Shown here one piece after another: positions 1 to 7,683 of a stretch of 64,000 nucleotides of DNA. This DNA comes from Bacillus sp. SJS (GTDB taxonomy: Bacteria > Bacillota > Bacilli > Bacillales > Bacillaceae), in contig NZ_JAQV02000015.1 of NCBI RefSeq assembly GCF_000732485.2, positions 1 through 64,000 of the forward strand, written 5' to 3'. Numbering within the stretch: position 1 is the first letter of the stretch; every line of letters starts with the position of its first letter. The position numbers were made by a program, and so were the translations under genes. The notes under the pieces were generated by a model, which was not told the DNA's origin, ran no database searches, and saw only the letters and a program-made list of their open reading frames with translations.

Positions 1-385
1 TTTATCGGTCACTCATTTCAGGATATCGGACCCTCGCTACCTTTTATCGGACACAGCCAGCCTTATATCGGACATTGAACCAGTTATCGGACATTCACGC
101 TCCTTTATCGATCACTCACTTCAGGATATCGGACCCTCGCTACCTTTTATCGGACACAGCCAACCTTATATCGGACATTGAATGAGTTATCGGACATTCC
201 CCTTCTTTTATCGATCACTCACTTCAGGATATCGGACCCTCGCTACCTTTTATCGGACACAACCAGCCTTATATCGGACATTGAATCGGTTATCGGACAT
301 TCACGCTATTATATCGGTCACTCACTTCTGGATATCAGACTCTGACCTCCTTTTTTCGGACACAGCCCTCCCGATATCGGCGAAG
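1..385. repeat. Nested tandem array A: 103-bp repeat built from 21-bp units
   Basis: A 103-bp unit is repeated nearly 3.7 times (units begin near 1, 104, 207 and 310) and probably continues beyond the window edge. Each unit is itself built of five short units that start with TATCGG or TATCGA, spaced 21, 21, 21, 19 and 21 bp. The last copy is degenerate. The stretch is open in one forward frame because 21 bp is seven codons, but the resulting peptide (recurring YRT) looks like a by-product. I see no gene in 1-442. The function is unknown; it belongs with the arrays at 21083, 56981 and 57567. Confidence 0.85.
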
Positions 386-442
386 CTGAATGAAGACCAG
401 ACCGCCTCCCCCCAACCTCAGCGGTCCCCCCCATCCATCCCA

Positions 443-1207
443 CTACCTCCGAAACCCGCCTTCCGAGTGCAGCACCTGCCCCGTGATCCAGGCTGCTTCC
501 TCACTAACTAAAAATCGGATGAGCCGCGCGGCGTCTGCAGGCTGTCCGATTCGGCCGAAGGGAAACATCGGCGCCAGCTGCTCTTTTACTTCGCGGTTCA
601 TCCAGCCGCTGTCGGTGGGTCCTGGGTTGACGGCGTTTACGGTGATGCCCATTGGTGCGAGTTCAGCTGAAATGGATACAGTCAGAGCGTCGATGGCTCC
701 CTTGCTTGCGGCATATGGAATTTCACCCGGCATGGGACCGCGTGATTGGCCGGACGTCATGTTGACGATGCGGCCTCCGCTCGCCTTAGAAAAATGGCGG
801 GCGAAGGCTCCGCACATGAGGGCGGTTCCTCTGACATTGACGTGATAATGACGGTCCATGTCCAGGGCGGTCATCTCCAAAATGTCTTTATTCATGCTGA
901 ATGCGGCATTATTAATGAGGATGTCAGGTTCTGTACCGAATCTCCTTATTACTTCACTAAAAATCATTTCAGGTACCGCAGGGTCAGATAAATCAGCGTC
1001 CATCATTTCCGCTTGGACTCCGATTGTGCGCAGTTCGTCCAGCAATAACCCGGGTTCATTTACATGATTTTTCTCGTACACAGCCTGATCAAATGGAGAC
1101 CATGCTGTAAAGAAAATGTCGTGTCCTGCCGCCGCCAGCTCTCTGCATAAAGCGGCTCCAATACCATTTAAACGGGAGGCCCCCGTAATAAGCGCGATTT
1201 TATTCAT
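443..1207 (-). CDS. SDR-family NAD(P)-dependent oxidoreductase
   Basis: A 254-residue classical short-chain dehydrogenase/reductase. The nucleotide-binding motif TGASRLNGIG is at residues 9-18, an NNAA motif near 99, and the catalytic residues are S152, Y165 and K169 (YAASK). ATG at 1207 is preferred over the GTG at 1219, because the GTG overlaps the ribosome binding site (AAAGGTGG) that serves the ATG. It is the last gene of a three-gene unit with a FadR-like regulator and a membrane hydroxylase, and starts one base after the hydroxylase stop, so translation is probably coupled. The substrate is unknown; the neighbours suggest a lipid-derived alcohol, aldehyde or ketone (inference). Confidence 0.85.
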   Translation of the reverse strand: MNKIALITGASRLNGIGAALCRELAAAGHDIFFTAWSPFDQAVYEKNHVNEPGLLLDELRTIGVQAEMMDADLSDPAVPEMIFSEVIRRFGTEPDILINNAAFSMNKDILEMTALDMDRHYHVNVRGTALMCGAFARHFSKASGGRIVNMTSGQSRGPMPGEIPYAASKGAIDALTVSISAELAPMGITVNAVNPGPTDSGWMNREVKEQLAPMFPFGRIGQPADAARLIRFLVSEEAAWITGQVLHSEGGFRR

Positions 1208-1208
1208 A

Positions 1209-1832
1209 TCACAATCCACCTTTTCCCTCTAAATCTTTCGCTGTTTGACTCATTTCTACCTTTTTTTCATCCTTTAATGTTCCAAACAGAACATCTCCGA
1301 TTGGATTGGAGACGCCATACCAGTAGTTTTCATTTTTAAAATGGTGAAGCTGATGGGTTTTTTTCATCCATTTTCCGAATCCGAAAAGCGGTTTGATCGG
1401 CCGGTGGGCGACATAGTGCTTCCACTCATAGGTGAGCAGCATGAGAATCAGCCCCATGCCGAAAGCGGCTGTACTTATTACATTCGCTGTGAAAAGATAA
1501 AAAATGGCCGCCAAAACAATAAAATTCGGAAGACTGTACCAGACCGGCAGAAATAACAGTTTTAAGTCATTCGGATATTTGTGATGATCGTAATGTAAAC
1601 GCTTTAAAAACTGGAGAAACAAACGATTTTTTGGCGGTTTAAGATGAAAAAGAAAGCGGTGTGTTAAATACTCGCTGAAAATAAAAACGATTAATCCAGT
1701 ACAGAAAAAAACGAAATTCAGCCAGGAAGGATTCATAATTAGAACAGCAGCACCAAGGACAATAAATATCAGTCCCATTACTAAAATATCAAAATGAAGG
1801 AAAAAATCACGATACAATCCTTTACTTTTCAT
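1209..1832 (-). CDS. Fatty acid hydroxylase / sterol desaturase family membrane protein
   Basis: A 207-residue integral membrane protein of the fatty acid hydroxylase superfamily (di-iron enzymes). The histidine clusters expected for iron binding are visible: THRFLFH, HYDHH, HYVAHR and HQLHH. Hydrophobic segments lie near residues 13-53 and 98-135. Enzymes of this fold hydroxylate or desaturate lipids at the membrane; the substrate here cannot be read from sequence. Its start overlaps the regulator stop by 4 bp and its stop abuts the SDR start, so the three genes are almost certainly one transcript. Confidence 0.8.
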   Translation of the reverse strand: MKSKGLYRDFFLHFDILVMGLIFIVLGAAVLIMNPSWLNFVFFCTGLIVFIFSEYLTHRFLFHLKPPKNRLFLQFLKRLHYDHHKYPNDLKLLFLPVWYSLPNFIVLAAIFYLFTANVISTAAFGMGLILMLLTYEWKHYVAHRPIKPLFGFGKWMKKTHQLHHFKNENYWYGVSNPIGDVLFGTLKDEKKVEMSQTAKDLEGKGGL

Positions 1833-2515
1833 TTTTTCAGCTCCTCATTTTTAGCTTCCCATAACACCAGACTATCCTGCATCATCTTCCTTGCGATTGC
1901 TTCCGCTTCCCTTGAACTCCCGGCGAGAACAGCCTCCAGCAAATCCGTATAATACTTCCTCGAAGCAATTCGATGATTCTCCTCATCAAAATACTGCACA
2001 GCCATCGCTATATAACAATCTGTAAAACTATTAATAATGAGCAAATATATTGGATTAGAGGACAATCTCGCCATTCCCCGTTGAAGCTCCCAGTCAAATT
2101 CCGCAAAATCTTCAGCGGCATGCTTAAGAGTATCGGCTTTGATTAAGAGAGCAGCGGCCTCTGCCCGATTCGTTTCAACGGCATCCCGAATATAGGCAGG
2201 GGTGAGTGAGATCCTCAGCTCCAGCATATAGCTAATCCATTCCCGCGGAATATTCTCATAGGATTTGAGCAGGCTGGCAATTGTCATCAGATTCCCATGC
2301 TGCCAAATATCATTGACAGTCGGCGGCATTCCTTTTCTCAAAGTAACCCACCCATCACGCTCCATTCTTTGGATCGCTTCCCTGACAGCCGGTCTGCCAA
2401 CCCCATAGATTGAAGCAAGCTCTCTCTCAGGCTTTAAAGAGGTGTGCGGCAAAAGTTTGTGCGCCAGAATGGATTGAACGAGTTCTTTTTCAACAAAATC
2501 TGATGCCCTTTCCAC
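1829..2515 (-). CDS. GntR/FadR-subfamily transcriptional regulator
   Basis: About 228 residues: an N-terminal winged helix-turn-helix (LKPERELASIYGVGRPAVRE, then QRMERDGWVTLRKG) followed by an all-helical ligand domain. The helix-turn-helix and the following VNDIWQHGNL stretch resemble acyl-CoA-responsive FadR more than typical GntR proteins (recalled family knowledge). I prefer GTG at 2515: an ATG at 2524 has AAGGAG touching it with almost no spacing, whereas the GTG sits about 9 bases downstream of that site. Two palindromes lie just upstream, so autoregulation is likely. It probably controls the two downstream lipid-type enzymes; a fatty acyl ligand is inference. Confidence 0.8.
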   Translation of the reverse strand: MERASDFVEKELVQSILAHKLLPHTSLKPERELASIYGVGRPAVREAIQRMERDGWVTLRKGMPPTVNDIWQHGNLMTIASLLKSYENIPREWISYMLELRISLTPAYIRDAVETNRAEAAALLIKADTLKHAAEDFAEFDWELQRGMARLSSNPIYLLIINSFTDCYIAMAVQYFDEENHRIASRKYYTDLLEAVLAGSSREAEAIARKMMQDSLVLWEAKNEELKK

Positions 2516-2532
2516 ATTCCCCATCTCCTTTT

Positions 2533-2592
2533 TGGTATGACCAAAATATATGCTGGTAAGACCAAATTATTCTAAAATTCAGAAATTGTCAA
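2533..2592 (-). promoter_or_regulatory. FadR-type operator pair and putative promoter
   Basis: Two near-identical palindromes, TGGTATGACCA (2533-2543) and TGGTAAGACCA (2554-2564), have centres exactly 21 bp apart. Both fit the TNGTNNNACNA pattern known for FadR-subfamily GntR regulators. A -35-like TTGACA lies at 2592-2587 on the minus strand; an A/T-rich -10 region would then overlap the distal operator. The proximal operator is next to the ribosome binding site. Binding would block the regulator's own promoter, consistent with negative autoregulation. Confidence 0.65.
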
Positions 2593-2645
2593 CATCCAAT
2601 AGGGACTTTTATGCTTTATTCCTTACCATCTTCCGGAAATCTCCA

Positions 2646-2674
2646 TAAAAAAAGCGAACCCATTGCGGTCCGCT
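2646..2674 (-). terminator. Rho-independent terminator
   Basis: An 8-bp stem (AGCGGACC pairing with GGTTCGCT, one G-U), a 6-base loop and a run of T on the minus strand. It lies just after the IscA-fold gene. Confidence 0.8.
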
Positions 2675-2683
2675 TCCCCCTTA

Positions 2684-2992
2684 CTATTCGACTGTTAATC
2701 TCACCCGGCTGTTAAAAATCTGATTTTTATTGCGGAGGACAAAGTGGTTGTTGGAGAAGTCAATCTCCAGCTCATGATCAAAGCCTTCTTCGAAATCCTT
2801 GTCAACGATAAAATCGTATCCTTCGGCTGAAATTTTCTTTTCGCGGCCTTCCAGATCGCGGTCCTTCATTCCCTTGATTTCATAAACATTGTTTACGATA
2901 TCGCAGCTTCCGGGATCAAAAGGGATGGCAAAGACTGTGCCCTCCGGCGCCTCATTCAGCTTCTGTTTTGCTTGTTCGGTTAGCTTAATCAT
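2684..2992 (-). CDS. HesB/IscA-fold iron-sulfur cluster biosynthesis family protein
   Basis: About 102 residues, beginning MIKLTEQAKQKL. The Fe-S_biosyn (HesB-like) fold pattern is visible, with FDPGSCDIV in place of the usual first cysteine region and a C-terminal NQIFNSRVRL stretch. Only one cysteine (in GSCD) is present, so the classical three-cysteine A-type carrier site is missing, as in Bacillus YqkB-like proteins; the role is therefore unclear. The start at 2992 follows AAGGAGG at good spacing. A reading frame extends further upstream, but it overlaps the broken SDR gene and has no ribosome binding site. Confidence 0.8.
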   Translation of the reverse strand: MIKLTEQAKQKLNEAPEGTVFAIPFDPGSCDIVNNVYEIKGMKDRDLEGREKKISAEGYDFIVDKDFEEGFDHELEIDFSNNHFVLRNKNQIFNSRVRLTVE

Positions 2993-3008
2993 TGTGAATT
3001 CCTCCTTA

Positions 3009-3809
3009 TTATAAAGAACGAATAATGCCTCCCTCGACCCTCTGGGCAGAGCCATTAATGGCAGAAGCCTTATCCGAAGCTAAAAACAAAATGGTACTGG
3101 CCACTTCTTCAACAGTTGCAAAACGCTGAATCAATGAAGTTGGCTCATTTTCTTTAAAATAATCTTTCGTGAACTTCTCGAGATCTTTTCCTTCCGATTC
3201 GGCTGCGCCTTTCATGAAGTTCTCGACACCCTCAGTCCAGGTTGGCCCCGGCAGGACTGAGTTTACTGTAACGTTTGTTCCCTTTGTCAATTCTGCCAAT
3301 CCTCTTGAAAGAGAAATGAGGGCAGTTTTGGTTACCGAATAAGGAATCATCTGCGGCAAAGGCTTGACTCCGGCTTCACTTGCAAGGTTAAGAAGGCGTC
3401 CGCTGTTTCGTTTCAGCATATCCGGCAAAAATTTGCGTTAGAGTCTTACGGCACTCATAATGTTGGTTTGGAAGTAATCTTCCCATTCTTCATCTGTCAC
3501 CTCTTCAAATGATTTCACTTCGAAAAAGGCAAGATTGTTGACCAATATATCAACTGGTCCGATTTCATTCACTTTTGAAATGAAATCATTGCTTCCTTCA
3601 AGATTTGAAAGATCCGCTGCAATTCCATGCACCGTTCCAAATGCGGATAGCTCGTCCACAACTTTTTGTACTTTTTCTTCTGTTCTTCCATTAACAATGA
3701 CTGTGGCACCTTCCTGAAGAAAGCTTTTTGCTGTTTCTTTACCTATACCCCCTGTTGATCCTGTTACAACAGCTAATTTACCTTTTAGATTTAAATCCAA
3801 ACCTTCCAC
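3009..3809 (-). pseudogene. SDR-family oxidoreductase interrupted by an in-frame TAA stop
   Basis: Two halves of one classical SDR lie in the same frame, separated by a single TAA at 3440-3438. The first half has the TGSTGGIG nucleotide motif and NNLAF; the second has the catalytic YSVTK and PGPTWTEGV. Across the stop the protein reads MSAVRL[14 protein letters not shown], where a serine (TCA to TAA, one base) would restore the usual alignment. The start is GTG at 3809 behind AAGGTG. The intact protein would be about 266 residues. The second half lacks the cofactor motif and is unlikely to work alone. Either a recent nonsense mutation or a sequence error. Confidence 0.8.
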
Positions 3810-3871
3810 CTGCTTTCACCTTATTCAAATATTCATTAGGTTATCATACCCTTAACTTTCAGTGCCAATGT

Positions 3872-3900
3872 TTGAGCTTATGGAAAAACCCTTCTATAAT
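3872..3900 (+). promoter_or_regulatory. SigmaA-type promoter
   Basis: TTGAGC (3872-3877), a 17-bp spacer and a perfect TATAAT (3895-3900), 47 bp upstream of the protease-nuclease start. A small hairpin (CCGCC 3909-3913 with GGCGG 3919-3923) sits in the leader. Confidence 0.75.
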
Positions 3901-3946
3901 GGAATTGTCCGCCATAAAGGCGGATAAAAAAGTTCAGGAGGGAATC

Positions 3947-5752
3947 ATGACAATCATTCGTGTGAAAGAGCCGCAGAAGCAGTGGAACCAAGCATCTTCA
4001 GCCCAACAGGAACAGCAGGCGATGAAAAGGTATGAGCATCGTTCCAATGAACGTGAAAAACTGGCAAAAAAGCTGGAGACAAAGAATCCTCTTGAAGTCG
4101 ATACGCCTGAAAGAGCCGCTTACCGGCAAGCACTTGTCAATCCTCGAGATGGCTTAGCACTTGAACGAATTGTTGGTGAAAACAACCTGTTTCCGATTTC
4201 TTATTTGGAATCCGGAATTCAAGCTTCAAAATCTGTGTGCAGAATTGAAGTGAGAGACCGGATCGGCAGAGTGCTTGGACATGGCACAGGTTTTCTTGTT
4301 TCACCTTCCCTTCTGCTTACAAATCACCACGTCTTGGTTGACGAAGATGCTGCTTTAAACAGTTTGGCTCAATTCAACTATGAATTGGATCTAAATTTAA
4401 GAGAAAAGCAGATTAAAAGCTTTCGGATTACTCCTGAAAGATTGTTCATTACGAATGAAGAAATGGATTTTACACTGACAGCTGTTGAAGAAATTTCAGC
4501 CGATGGCTCTCCATTAAGTGATTTTGGCTTTCTTCCGCTGCATGCCCAGTCTGGAAAAGGGCTTGTTGGAGAATATGTTTCAATTATTCAGCATCCGTCA
4601 GGCGCACCTAAATCCTTAGCTATTCGCGATAATAAAATAACGGATGTTTTCGATGATTACATTCATTATTCTACTGATACACAAGAAGGTTCTTCCGGGT
4701 CACCCGTTTTAAACGATGAATGGGTCATAGTGGCTCTTCACCATGCCGGCGTACCCGATCCTGAAAATCCGGAGGAATATACAGCAAATGAAGGAATTCG
4801 AATCAGCAGCATCGTTAAATTTCTTTCAGAGCAAAAAGCATCTCTTAAAGAGCACCAAAAGGAGCTGCTATCTGAAATCCTTGGAGATATAAAAGCCGAG
4901 CAAGCGAATCCTAAACCGGTGAAAGTGGAAAAATTAAAGCCTTCCCGATATGAAAAAGCAACTGGATATGACAGCAAATTCCTTGGCACCAAACACGCGG
5001 TTTCACTGCCTAAGCTCTCAAAGGATCAGGAAGCGGATGCCGCCCCAGTGAAAGCCGGAGGGAACGTGCTTGATTACACACATTTTTCCCTTGTTATGAG
5101 TAAAAAGAGAAGAATTGCTTACTATACGGTTGTCAATATAGATGGAAAACAGCTGAAGGAGATCGAACGGGATAAAGACTCCTGGTATTACGATCCCCGT
5201 ATTGATGAAAAGTATCAAGCAGGTGAGGAATTATACAGCCGTAACGACTTGGATCGCGGCCATCTGGTTAGAAGAAGAGATCCGGTATGGGGATCAGATG
5301 CAAAAAAAGCAAATGATGATACGTTCCATTTTACAAACTGCTCCCCTCAGCATAAAAATTTGAACCAAAAAACGTGGCTTGAGCTTGAAAATTACATCCT
5401 GGACAATGCCGAAAACCATCAGTTTAAAGCCACCATTTTTACTGGGCCGGTCTTCAGAGATGATGATCTTGTCTATCGCGATATTCAAATTCCGGCTGAG
5501 TTTTGGAAAGTGGCGGTCATGGTAAAAGAAGACGACACCCTCTCCGCTACCGCCTACCTTCAGTCACAAAAGAATTTAATTGATGATCTGGAATTTGCAT
5601 ACGGAGAATATAAAACGTATCAGGTTCCTTTATCAAAAATCGAGTCTTTAACAGGCCTTCAGTTTAAAGATCTTAAAAAGAGCGATTCGATTGAAAAGCT
5701 TGAATCGGCTGTCGGACGGGTCATTGAAGGACCGGAAGATATTGAAATCTAA
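3947..5752 (+). CDS. Trypsin-like serine peptidase fused to DNA/RNA non-specific endonuclease
   Basis: A 601-residue two-enzyme protein. Residues 105-290 are a trypsin/V8-like peptidase with a readable triad: H128 (TNHH), D174 (EEMDFTL) and S252 (GSSGSP). Residues 375-590 are an Endonuclease_NS (nuclease A/EndoG) domain with the DRGH motif (H439), HFTN (N464) and HKNLNQ. The first ~60 residues are charged and helical with no signal peptide or membrane segment, so the protein is probably cytoplasmic. ATG at 3947 follows AGGAGGG; a longer upstream frame has no such site and would begin before the promoter. Single gene with its own promoter and terminator. Its role is unknown; a toxin or defence effector restrained by proteolysis is one possibility (inference). 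Confidence 0.85.
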   Translation: MTIIRVKEPQKQWNQASSAQQEQQAMKRYEHRSNEREKLAKKLETKNPLEVDTPERAAYRQALVNPRDGLALERIVGENNLFPISYLESGIQASKSVCRIEVRDRIGRVLGHGTGFLVSPSLLLTNHHVLVDEDAALNSLAQFNYELDLNLREKQIKSFRITPERLFITNEEMDFTLTAVEEISADGSPLSDFGFLPLHAQSGKGLVGEYVSIIQHPSGAPKSLAIRDNKITDVFDDYIHYSTDTQEGSSGSPVLNDEWVIVALHHAGVPDPENPEEYTANEGIRISSIVKFLSEQKASLKEHQKELLSEILGDIKAEQANPKPVKVEKLKPSRYEKATGYDSKFLGTKHAVSLPKLSKDQEADAAPVKAGGNVLDYTHFSLVMSKKRRIAYYTVVNIDGKQLKEIERDKDSWYYDPRIDEKYQAGEELYSRNDLDRGHLVRRRDPVWGSDAKKANDDTFHFTNCSPQHKNLNQKTWLELENYILDNAENHQFKATIFTGPVFRDDDLVYRDIQIPAEFWKVAVMVKEDDTLSATAYLQSQKNLIDDLEFAYGEYKTYQVPLSKIESLTGLQFKDLKKSDSIEKLESAVGRVIEGPEDIEI

Positions 5753-5759
5753 TCAAAAA

Positions 5760-5786
5760 GGCTTGCCGACGCGGCAAGTCTTTTTA
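5760..5786. terminator. Bidirectional terminator between convergent genes
   Basis: CTTGCCG-ACG-CGGCAAG, a 7-bp stem with a 3-base loop, with A-run upstream and T-run downstream. It serves the protease-nuclease gene and hxlR, whose stop lies inside its tail. Confidence 0.8.
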
Positions 5787-6146
5787 TTTTTGAGCCGTTT
5801 TTTCAAGCGGATTCTCTTCTAACTCACTCATATAATTTTTACCCCAGTCATACATAGCTTCAAGAATGGGCATCAGACTCTCTCCCTGAATTGTGAGGGA
5901 ATATTCTACTTTTGGCGGAACTACAGGATATACTTCCCTGTGCACAATCCCGTCCTCTTCAAGCTCCCGAAGCTGGTTTACAAGCATACGCTGTGTAATT
6001 CCAGGCATGAGCGATTTAAGTTCTCCAAAACGCTTTGTCCCTTCTTTTCCAAGATGCCAAAGAATCAGCATTTTCCACTTTCCGCCGATAACGGAAAGGG
6101 TTAATTCTTTTTCACAATTAAAAAATTTATCTTTCGTTCGTGTCAT
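5784..6146 (-). CDS. hxlR: HxlR-family transcriptional regulator
   Basis: 120 residues. A winged helix-turn-helix of the HxlR family: [20 protein letters not shown], then [20 protein letters not shown] and the wing [10 protein letters not shown]. It is divergent from hxlAB, the arrangement known from Bacillus subtilis, where HxlR activates hxlAB in response to formaldehyde. The cysteine near the N-terminus (NCEKEL) is conserved in the family and is the residue implicated in sensing. A TATAAT lies at 6171-6166 on the minus strand. High confidence because regulator and both enzymes occur together. Confidence 0.9.
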   Translation of the reverse strand: MTRTKDKFFNCEKELTLSVIGGKWKMLILWHLGKEGTKRFGELKSLMPGITQRMLVNQLRELEEDGIVHREVYPVVPPKVEYSLTIQGESLMPILEAMYDWGKNYMSELEENPLEKTAQK

Positions 6147-6314
6147 TTAAATCACCTCAAGTCTTATTATAACTCATGGTATACTTTTTAACACTATGTG
6201 AGTTTTAAGTCAGTACTTACAAAATAATAAATTTGAGAGTATGCTTATTTCAGGCAGTTTTTTAGGGAACAGTAAAAAGGATTGCCTCACACTAATATAC
6301 AGGAGTGATTATAG
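6147..6314. promoter_or_regulatory. hxlR-hxlA divergent control region
   Basis: This 168-bp intergenic region holds both promoters. Visible elements: TATAAT for hxlR (6171-6166, minus), palindromic AAGTCAGTACTT (6209-6220), several GTATAC/AGTATG words, and the hxlA ribosome binding site AGGAGTG near 6301. The dyads are candidate HxlR sites, but I cannot assign them with certainty. Confidence 0.5.
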
Positions 6315-6947
6315 ATGGAATTGCAGCTCGCATTAGACCTCGTGAACATTCCAGAGGCCATTGAATTGGTTAAAGAAGTAGAGGAACACATCGATATCGT
6401 CGAGATCGGCACGCCCGTTGTAATAAATGAAGGACTTAAGGCAGTAAAAGAAATGAAAGCAGCATTTCCTAATTTGAAGGTTTTAGCTGACCTGAAAATT
6501 ATGGATGCAGCCGGATACGAAGTGATGAAGGCTTCTGAAGCTGGTGCAGACATCATTACCATTCTTGGAGCAGCTGAAGATATGTCTATAAAAGGCGCTG
6601 TAGAAGAAGCAAAAAAACAAAACAAAAAAATTCTTGTAGACATGATTGCTGTTAAAGACATTGAAACACGTGCAAAAGAACTGGACGCAATCGGCGTAGA
6701 TTACATTTGCGTTCATACTGGATATGACCTTCAAGCAGTTGGCCAAAACTCCTTTGAAGATCTTAAAGCCATTAAACGTGTCGTCAAAAATGCAAAAACA
6801 GCAGTAGCCGGCGGAATTAAAATGGATACATTGCCAGAAGTAATCAAAGCCAGCCCGGATTTAGTCATTGTTGGAGGCGGCATCACTGGTCAAGATGATA
6901 AAAAAGCAACAGCCGCTAAAATGCAAAAACTGATAAAGCAAGGGTAA
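6315..6947 (+). CDS. hxlA: 3-hexulose-6-phosphate synthase
   Basis: 210 residues. A TIM-barrel enzyme of the OMP decarboxylase suprafamily that condenses formaldehyde with ribulose 5-phosphate, the first step of the ribulose monophosphate pathway. Motifs visible: QLALDLV at the start, EIGTPV, the DLKIMD metal and catalytic motif near residues 60-65, VDMIA, VHTGYD and the phosphate-binding VAGGI and VIVGGGIT loops. It lies 4 bp upstream of hxlB. Together the pair detoxifies formaldehyde by making fructose 6-phosphate. Confidence 0.95.
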   Translation: MELQLALDLVNIPEAIELVKEVEEHIDIVEIGTPVVINEGLKAVKEMKAAFPNLKVLADLKIMDAAGYEVMKASEAGADIITILGAAEDMSIKGAVEEAKKQNKKILVDMIAVKDIETRAKELDAIGVDYICVHTGYDLQAVGQNSFEDLKAIKRVVKNAKTAVAGGIKMDTLPEVIKASPDLVIVGGGITGQDDKKATAAKMQKLIKQG

Positions 6948-6951
6948 TCCC

Positions 6952-7509
6952 ATGCAGACCGCTGAATTCTTCCGCACCATTCTCAATGAATTGAATGCTG
7001 CAGCAGATGCACTGAACGAGCAGGAATCCGCTGAGCTTGTCGATAAAATCTTGGCATCGAACAAGATTTTTGTTGCAGGCGCCGGCCGCTCCGGGTTAAT
7101 GGCCAAATCCTTCGTCATGAGAATGATGCACATGGGGCTCGACGCTTACGCCGTTGGCGAAACGACTACTCCCCAATTTGAAGAGAACGATCTTATCATC
7201 ATCGCATCCGGATCAGGAGAAACCAAAAGTCTTGTTTCCATGGCTGAAAAAGCGCATTCGATCGGAGGCAGCATAGCCTGTGTCACTATTTCACCCGAGT
7301 CCACTCTTGGCAAAATAGCGGATTTCACCGTAAAACTGCCTGGAGCACCAAAGGATCAATCCGGAGAACGGAAAGAAACGATCCAGCCGATGGGTTCACT
7401 TTTTGAACAAACCCTGCTTCTTTTTTTCGATGCCGTAATCCTGAAGTTCATGGAGAAAAAAGGACTCGATTCGAAAACGATGTATGGAAAGCATGCGAAT
7501 TTGGAATAA
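6952..7509 (+). CDS. hxlB: 6-phospho-3-hexuloisomerase
   Basis: 185 residues. A SIS-domain isomerase converting hexulose 6-phosphate to fructose 6-phosphate. The SIS motifs are readable: FVAGAGRSGLMAKSF near residues 40-54, the GETTTP loop and IIIASGSGETKS near 82-93. The length matches the family. It is co-transcribed with hxlA and ends before a strong terminator. Confidence 0.95.
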   Translation: MQTAEFFRTILNELNAAADALNEQESAELVDKILASNKIFVAGAGRSGLMAKSFVMRMMHMGLDAYAVGETTTPQFEENDLIIIASGSGETKSLVSMAEKAHSIGGSIACVTISPESTLGKIADFTVKLPGAPKDQSGERKETIQPMGSLFEQTLLLFFDAVILKFMEKKGLDSKTMYGKHANLE

Positions 7510-7518
7510 ATGTTTGGA

Positions 7519-7550
7519 ATGGAGAGGTTTTATGACCTCTCCATTTTTTT
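7519..7550 (+). terminator. Terminator of hxlAB
   Basis: A perfect 10-bp stem (ATGGAGAGGT with ACCTCTCCAT), a 6-base loop and seven Ts. Confidence 0.9.
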
Positions 7551-7632
7551 GCGGTGATTTGTTGTACGGGGGGAAGGAGGTCAGGTAACGTCTTGTTTTA
7601 GTCGCGATGTCCGGCACTCATGTACTTCCTTA

Positions 7633-7667
7633 CAAAAAAAGAGGAAAGACCTCGTCAGGCCTTTCCT
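7633..7667 (-). terminator. Terminator of the repeat-protein operon
   Basis: An 11-bp stem at 7642-7652 and 7657-7667 with one G-U pair and a 4-base loop, followed on the minus strand by eight Ts. Only 16 bp separate it from the end of the 568-residue repeat protein gene. Confidence 0.85.
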
Positions 7668-7683
7668 TTTAAAAGGATAAATC

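Noticed and set aside
182-845. Forward reading frames of 109 and 151 codons across array A and the SDR gene
   Set aside because: The first is an artefact of the 21-bp period, and the second lies antisense to a clear SDR gene; neither has a ribosome binding site.
3728-3946. 73-codon N-terminal extension of the protease-nuclease gene
   Set aside because: It would begin inside the divergent SDR gene, upstream of the promoter at 3872-3900, and has no ribosome binding site; ATG 3947 has a perfect one.
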